Assembly: GCA_019894765.1 (NCBI GenBank)
Contig: JAGXNT010000035.1
Coordinates: forward strand, 1-35,953
Direction: 5' to 3'
DNA length: 35,953 bases
Source of the DNA: Candidatus Heimdallarchaeota archaeon
GTDB lineage: Archaea; Asgardarchaeota; Heimdallarchaeia; JABLTI01
Below the pieces are notes generated by a model. It was not told the DNA's origin, searched no databases, and was given only the letters and a program-made list of their open reading frames with translations. This document shows, piece by piece, positions 31,359 through 35,953 of this stretch (position 1 is the first letter of the stretch; each line of letters begins with the position of its first letter). The translations under genes and the position numbers were made by a program.

Positions 31359-34300
31359 CTACTGATATTTTTTAGTCTCTTTTTTGTCTTTTTTAGCGTT
31401 CTTTTGTGCTGCTAACATTATGATTACTGAGCGTCTACGGATTGTCTTAAGATGTTCTTCAATAGCTCCTAAAGGTGCTCTGCCTTGAAGTGAGGTAATT
31501 AACTCATCAATTTCAATGAACATGAATTCTTGATTTGCAAGCATGAGACCACCTTCTTCCTTGTCTGCAAGGACAATTAGTGTTAAATTCTCGAAACCAC
31601 CACGCATTGCTGGATTAGGTAGTTGAACGCCATGTATGAATCCAATCATATCTTCGTTAGGAAGATTTAATGAACCAATTCTTCGTCTATCATCATGTTC
31701 TTCAAATCCAAGTGAAGAGTAAGCTTGGTCTGATATTTTCAAAAGGAAATTCTCATATCCAATTCTCATTCTTGGTTTGTAAAATGAAGACTCAAGAGAG
31801 TGATTGCCAATTAATGGAATTGGTCCTTTCTTTTGGTCAAAAATAGACAAAATAACACCAGGTGATATTTTCTCCATATTCTTCTCAATATCTTCTTCGC
31901 TTACTTTTTCCATGAGTTCTTCAAAAGGTCTTGCACGAGCAACTCGATAGATTACAAAACCCATAACTATGGAAAAGAGTACTGATGCTCCTACGATGAT
32001 AAGGATTGTTTGTAGAGTTAAACCTGCAGAAACAGCATATATATTCTCACCAAAAATATCACTAATTGGATCATAATATATACCTAGTGAATCTTTTGCC
32101 TCATATACAACTATAACGGAAATATAATCCATATCTTCTGTTACAAGGAGAGTTGCATCTGCTAATCCGTTAAGATCAGTTGAAGTAGTATCATTATAAT
32201 AAATAACTGTTCCGTTTTGATAATGGATTTCAAACATGAAGGTTACAGTTGCATCTCGAACTGGAGTTGAATCTGTGCGCAAGAATTCACATGAAACAAC
32301 TAAATCACTGCCATATGGAACTTCAACATTCTCAACATTAATTGATAGTGTAATTGGAATTGGTAGAATAGTAATATCCATTGAAGCTGTGTCATTTCTA
32401 ACTCCATAATAGAAGTTAGATTCAATATAGATAGTAAATGATGTCTGACCCTTACCTATAAAGAAAGTATTAGAGCTAAATGTAACATTGTATATGTAGT
32501 TAATACCATCTATTAATACACAAGTAAAATCTGTTGTTCGACCATCTATTATCGTGTTGTCAGTCAGTAATGCTTGTCCAGTTGTATTAGTATCATCTCT
32601 AAGTTGGATTAGCACTGAGACATCATTTTCAAAAATGATTGATTCAGGAGCATCAAGTATTAACACATTTCCTTCTTTTCGATGCACTTTGATATTGACT
32701 CTAACAATTTGTTTATTTGATTCAAATTGATAGAATTCAAAATCAATGTAAGTATAAGCTCCATTGGTAATATTTGATGCATGAATGGTGAAATTATAAA
32801 CAGTAGTATTGAATGTAGTGTTAGAAACTACAAGATTAATGACTGTGTTTTCTTTTATGATATCGACATTTAATGGAACAATTTCTTTTTGACTAACACG
32901 ATCTCGAATATTTATCGAGAAATTAAATTCGTCTCCGTAATACATAGTATAGTAGTAATCCGTCGAGAAATCACTCGGATTCATGTAAATCAGATCAATA
33001 TCATCAATAATAAAAACAAAGGTAGCTTCAAGGAAGTTTGGATAAAGTTCCATTCCGGTATCATCTTCAAGTCTAATGTTTAATGTGTGATTACCATCTT
33101 GTAATGGGGCAAGAATATCCCATGGATCTGTTACAGTTAGATAAGCCTCATCGTCATCCCATTTATACAAGAATTTGTTAATATCAACTTCTGGAACATC
33201 AAAATCAATTAACTCGCCACCTAGTAGATAAGAATTATTAGTTGTGGAAATAAGATTGCAAGTGGGTGCTACGAAGTCAAGAATAAAATGGAATTCACAA
33301 GAATAATCATTCCCTACAACATCATAAGTATAGAGATAGATTGTTGCATCAGTTTGTCCAAGATGCCCTATCAACAATGAGACATTAAAATCTGGAGATC
33401 TTATTGATGGACTCCCTTCTATATCCCATTGTGATTCAATATAAGCAATAGTATTATCGTTAATATCTTCTACATTGAAATTAATTGGAGTTATATCATT
33501 GATTTTAGTATGGTTTAATAAAAATATTAGTTCAATTGAAGGAGCAGAATCATCTATAGTTAACCAGTAAGTTCGTACTCGATAATTACCTAATGTATCA
33601 TTAGCTAGTATGTCAAGTTTCGCATAACCTTCTATTGCAGGGAGAGTAAATGAATCAGTGAAAGGAACATAGGTAGAACTATTCCATCTATAATAGCTAT
33701 CAGTAATTGGATCAGCATCGGTTATTATAATAGAAACAAGTGTATCTGCTGGAATATATCTGAAACCATCAACAAGAGCTTGACCAGTAATCGTTACTGA
33801 TGTATCAGGTCTAGTCGTATCAATATTGAACGTGATATAATAACGATAGTAATTTCCTGCTATATCATAAACAACAATTGTTAGGTTGTGCAGACCATCA
33901 GAAAGACCTGATAAATAAACTGAAAATGGAGATTCTAAGGTCAGGTTATTTCCTTTATCAATTGAATAATAAATAGTCAAATCTGCTGTATCAGTCCAAT
34001 TATCATCAATAGTAAAGGAAAGAACTGCGGAATCCAGAAATCTTGAATCATTATAATCAGGTACAGGTATAGTTTGGACTATTGTTGGGTTTTCTTGATC
34101 AACCATAAAGAGAAAATGAGACTCAACTTGATCATGATCTGCATTACCCACAATAACTGTTAACATATATGTTCCAGGAGTAGAAGATAACGCATCTCCT
34201 CCACTAAGTGTCATAATTCCTGAAATAACAGTACCATCACTCCACGGATCATTACCCCAGAAGTACTTTACAGTTCCATTGTCATTTGTTATTGAAATTT

Positions 34301-35953
34301 GAACGGTATTCCCACCTTGATAGTAAGAATTATTGAGTAAATTATAAAGCTCAACGTTAAGCAATGATAAACTGGTATTAAATGAGAATACTTTCGTTAT
34401 ACTATTACCATAGGTATCATTTGCAAAAACTGAGAGGTTATGCCAACCTGCTGTTGATGGAAGATAAGCTCTGTAGAGATTACCAAGGAAAGGAGACCAA
34501 GATGTGAACGAATCGGAATCCCATTTGTATTGTACATCAATAGGATAACTTTGATCATCTATAATCACATCAATATTTTTCCCTTGAGGTTGCGTTGTTT
34601 CATTCACAACGTTTACCAGCAATATATCAGGTGGAGCACCATCAAAGATGAAAAAGTACTCATATAAAGTTGTACTGAAAGCATCAGTGTAATGAATAGT
34701 AAGCTGATGACTGCCAACGAACCCTGCAGGACCATATAAATCAAATGGATCTGCTAAAGCAAATTGTGTGCCATTCTTATCCCATTCATAGAAAACAGAC
34801 GTAGAATCATAAATACTAAAATTAAAGAATACTGCATCAGCAACTAATGAATTATTTGCAGGGGTATGCAATATAATGTTCGTACCGGATTCATCAAATC
34901 CAATTGAATATGTTGCTTCAGCAAGATTTTCAAAGAAATCATAAGCTTGAACAGTTAAAGTATGCCAAGCTGTTGTTTCGGGTAAAGAAATTATTGTTGG
35001 TGAATTGAAACTCGTAAAAGAATCACTATCCCATTTATATTTGTTAAGGGTAGAATCAGCTGATGTTGAGAGAGTTCCATTTGTTGAGTCAGCATATATA
35101 GTATTATTTGTTAAGCCAGTTAAGTCAATTGTAGGATAATTTTCTTGATACATATAAAATTGAACGCCTAATGATTCATATCCATTCTCAATATGGTAGA
35201 AATTGTCGTATGTGTCGTTGCCATCATCTATGTCCCATTGAGTTCGATAAAAGGTAGAACCTCCTGATGCACCTGATCTTAACTCAAACCTTTCAGAATC
35301 GTTTGCATAACTTGCACTACTCAACATAGCCTCATATGTTGCACGTAATCTATATCCAGCTGGGATTAATGTATTAGATTGTATATTCGCTTCATAAATC
35401 ATACCTTGATAGGCTGAACTTGAGCTATTATAATAACTGCCAGTGTATTCATTTGTATCATCGAATTCTCCAGATGCTTCAGTGATGTAATCAGCTTGCC
35501 CAGTGGAGGGATTAAAACGTTCCAAGGTAACTCTGAGAGTCCACTCAGAATAAACCGATCTCCACGTCTCTCCAGCACACATAAAATAGGCTTTTCCTCT
35601 TATGTAAGTATCCACATCAAATTCAGGACTGAATACTGTCGAATTAATATACTCACCATTAACTAGATACATACTTTGTGCTTGATCATAAGTATCAAGT
35701 GGATGCCATCTAAGATCAGGATTAGATGATGCATTATCTAAGAAAAATACAACGTTATCGAAATTAGCTGAATCATCTTTCACATCTTCATATCTTTCCC
35801 ACTCAAAAACATAACCATTTGCATCTAAGTCCACATAATTATCTTGAGTAAAATAAGCTACATTTTTGTAAGTTCCCGATGTATTTGTTGTTTCGGCAAG
35901 TACATCTGGGTTTAGAGTATTTCCATCTTTAATTGAAGGTGGTAAACCTTGAA
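31359..35953 (-). CDS. Giant receptor-like membrane protein with Ig-like repeats (N-terminus outside window)
   Basis: The frame is open to the right edge, so at least 1,530 residues with the N-terminus missing. The ectodomain starts with a beta-sandwich-like region, then about eight imperfect repeats of 85-100 residues with the pattern NNS...IDVxYKWDSDxFTS...GWHNLSVxAxDxxGN...FxID, like bacterial Ig-like/cadherin-like modules, and many N-x-S/T sites. A membrane-near beta region ends at a single TM helix (coded about 31940-32030; TILIIVGASVLFSIVMGFVIY) with ARAR behind it. The cytoplasmic part of about 190 residues contains ISPGVILSIFDQKKGPIPLI and an alpha/beta pattern perhaps of longin type. 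Inference: a surface receptor or adhesin signalling inward; the next gene on the strand is a Rag-like GTPase. Confidence 0.85.
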   Translation of the reverse strand, partial: QGLPPSIKDGNTLNPDVLAETTNTSGTYKNVAYFTQDNYVDLDANGYVFEWERYEDVKDDSANFDNVVFFLDNASSNPDLRWHPLDTYDQAQSMYLVNGEYINSTVFSPEFDVDTYIRGKAYFMCAGETWRSVYSEWTLRVTLERFNPSTGQADYITEASGEFDDTNEYTGSYYNSSSSAYQGMIYEANIQSNTLIPAGYRLRATYEAMLSSASYANDSERFELRSGASGGSTFYRTQWDIDDGNDTYDNFYHIENGYESLGVQFYMYQENYPTIDLTGLTNNTIYADSTNGTLSTSADSTLNKYKWDSDSFTSFNSPTIISLPETTAWHTLTVQAYDFFENLAEATYSIGFDESGTNIILHTPANNSLVADAVFFNFSIYDSTSVFYEWDKNGTQFALADPFDLYGPAGFVGSHQLTIHYTDAFSTTLYEYFFIFDGAPPDILLVNVVNETTQPQGKNIDVIIDDQSYPIDVQYKWDSDSFTSWSPFLGNLYRAYLPSTAGWHNLSVFANDTYGNSITKVFSFNTSLSLLNVELYNLLNNSYYQGGNTVQISITNDNGTVKYFWGNDPWSDGTVISGIMTLSGGDALSSTPGTYMLTVIVGNADHDQVESHFLFMVDQENPTIVQTIPVPDYNDSRFLDSAVLSFTIDDNWTDTADLTIYYSIDKGNNLTLESPFSVYLSGLSDGLHNLTIVVYDIAGNYYRYYITFNIDTTRPDTSVTITGQALVDGFRYIPADTLVSIIITDADPITDSYYRWNSSTYVPFTDSFTLPAIEGYAKLDILANDTLGNYRVRTYWLTIDDSAPSIELIFLLNHTKINDITPINFNVEDINDNTIAYIESQWDIEGSPSIRSPDFNVSLLIGHLGQTDATIYLYTYDVVGNDYSCEFHFILDFVAPTCNLISTTNNSYLLGGELIDFDVPEVDINKFLYKWDDDEAYLTVTDPWDILAPLQDGNHTLNIRLEDDTGMELYPNFLEATFVFIIDDIDLIYMNPSDFSTDYYYTMYYGDEFNFSINIRDRVSQKEIVPLNVDIIKENTVINLVVSNTTFNTTVYNFTIHASNITNGAYTYIDFEFYQFESNKQIVRVNIKVHRKEGNVLILDAPESIIFENDVSVLIQLRDDTNTTGQALLTDNTIIDGRTTDFTCVLIDGINYIYNVTFSSNTFFIGKGQTSFTIYIESNFYYGVRNDTASMDITILPIPITLSINVENVEVPYGSDLVVSCEFLRTDSTPVRDATVTFMFEIHYQNGTVIYYNDTTSTDLNGLADATLLVTEDMDYISVIVVYEAKDSLGIYYDPISDIFGENIYAVSAGLTLQTILIIVGASVLFSIVMGFVIYRVARARPFEELMEKVSEEDIEKNMEKISPGVILSIFDQKKGPIPLIGNHSLESSFYKPRMRIGYENFLLKISDQAYSSLGFEEHDDRRRIGSLNLPNEDMIGFIHGVQLPNPAMRGGFENLTLIVLADKEEGGLMLANQEFMFIEIDELITSLQGRAPLGAIEEHLKTIRRRSVIIMLAAQKNAKKDKKETKKYQ

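Overview
The window looks like part of an Asgard (Promethearchaeota-type) archaeal chromosome. It is AT-rich, with archaeal promoters (AGTTATAAAC-like TATA boxes) and GGTG/GGAGG ribosome binding sites. It carries an archaeal-type valyl-tRNA synthetase and archaeal DUF92 and Drg-type proteins, alongside an unusually dense set of eukaryotic-signature families: a Ras-like GTPase, two Rag/Gtr-like GTPases with the HKxD motif, roadblock/longin-type small domains, and four membrane-anchored RING-like zinc proteins. The class within Asgard cannot be fixed from this sequence; a Heimdall- or Loki-related lineage is an inference. TTG is a frequent start codon, often with a good ribosome binding site.

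Layout. 1-3653: the 3' part of valS (cut by the left edge), a DUF92 membrane protein and a Drg-like GTPase with a TGS domain. 3793-7207: two paralogous secreted, C-terminally anchored surface proteins, each followed by a hairpin terminator. 7375-9527: a 16-cysteine ferredoxin overlapping an aldehyde:ferredoxin-oxidoreductase-like tungstoenzyme by 4 bases. 9562-11509: two tandem DegV-family proteins. 11756-15163: isocitrate dehydrogenase and aconitase, an oxidative TCA-branch pair. 15358-19230: a GTPase-related island with an unknown protein, a 560-residue protein whose middle resembles the folliculin-type DENN region, a Ras-like GTPase and a roadblock-like protein. 19596-20108: a LOG-family protein flanked by an imperfect 71-nt direct repeat. 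20233-22413: four paralogous two-TM RING-like proteins, one with its N-terminus hidden behind a non-AUG start. 22914-25733: a TPR protein with a longin/roadblock-like C-terminal domain, convergent with a roadblock protein. 25889-28136: a serine beta-lactamase-fold hydrolase and SurE. 28282-31278: two convergent Rag-like GTPases, one ending in a zinc module and one in an acidic Pro/Glu tail. 31359-35953: a very large receptor-like protein with Ig-like repeats, one TM helix and a cytoplasmic domain (N-terminus beyond the right edge).

How it may work together. Rag-like GTPases, roadblock/longin proteins, a folliculin-like candidate sharing a CxxC...HxC zinc module with one Rag-like protein, and a membrane receptor encoded beside the other Rag-like gene suggest an archaeal Rag-type signalling system at the membrane. 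That system is inference; the GTPase assignments are well supported, the folliculin link is a by-eye proposal. A second unexplained signal is a repeated two-hairpin element (CGTCGA-N4-TCGACG, 9-nt spacer, GTCTYA-N6-TRAGAC) in convergent intergenic regions, including a compensatory base-pair change.
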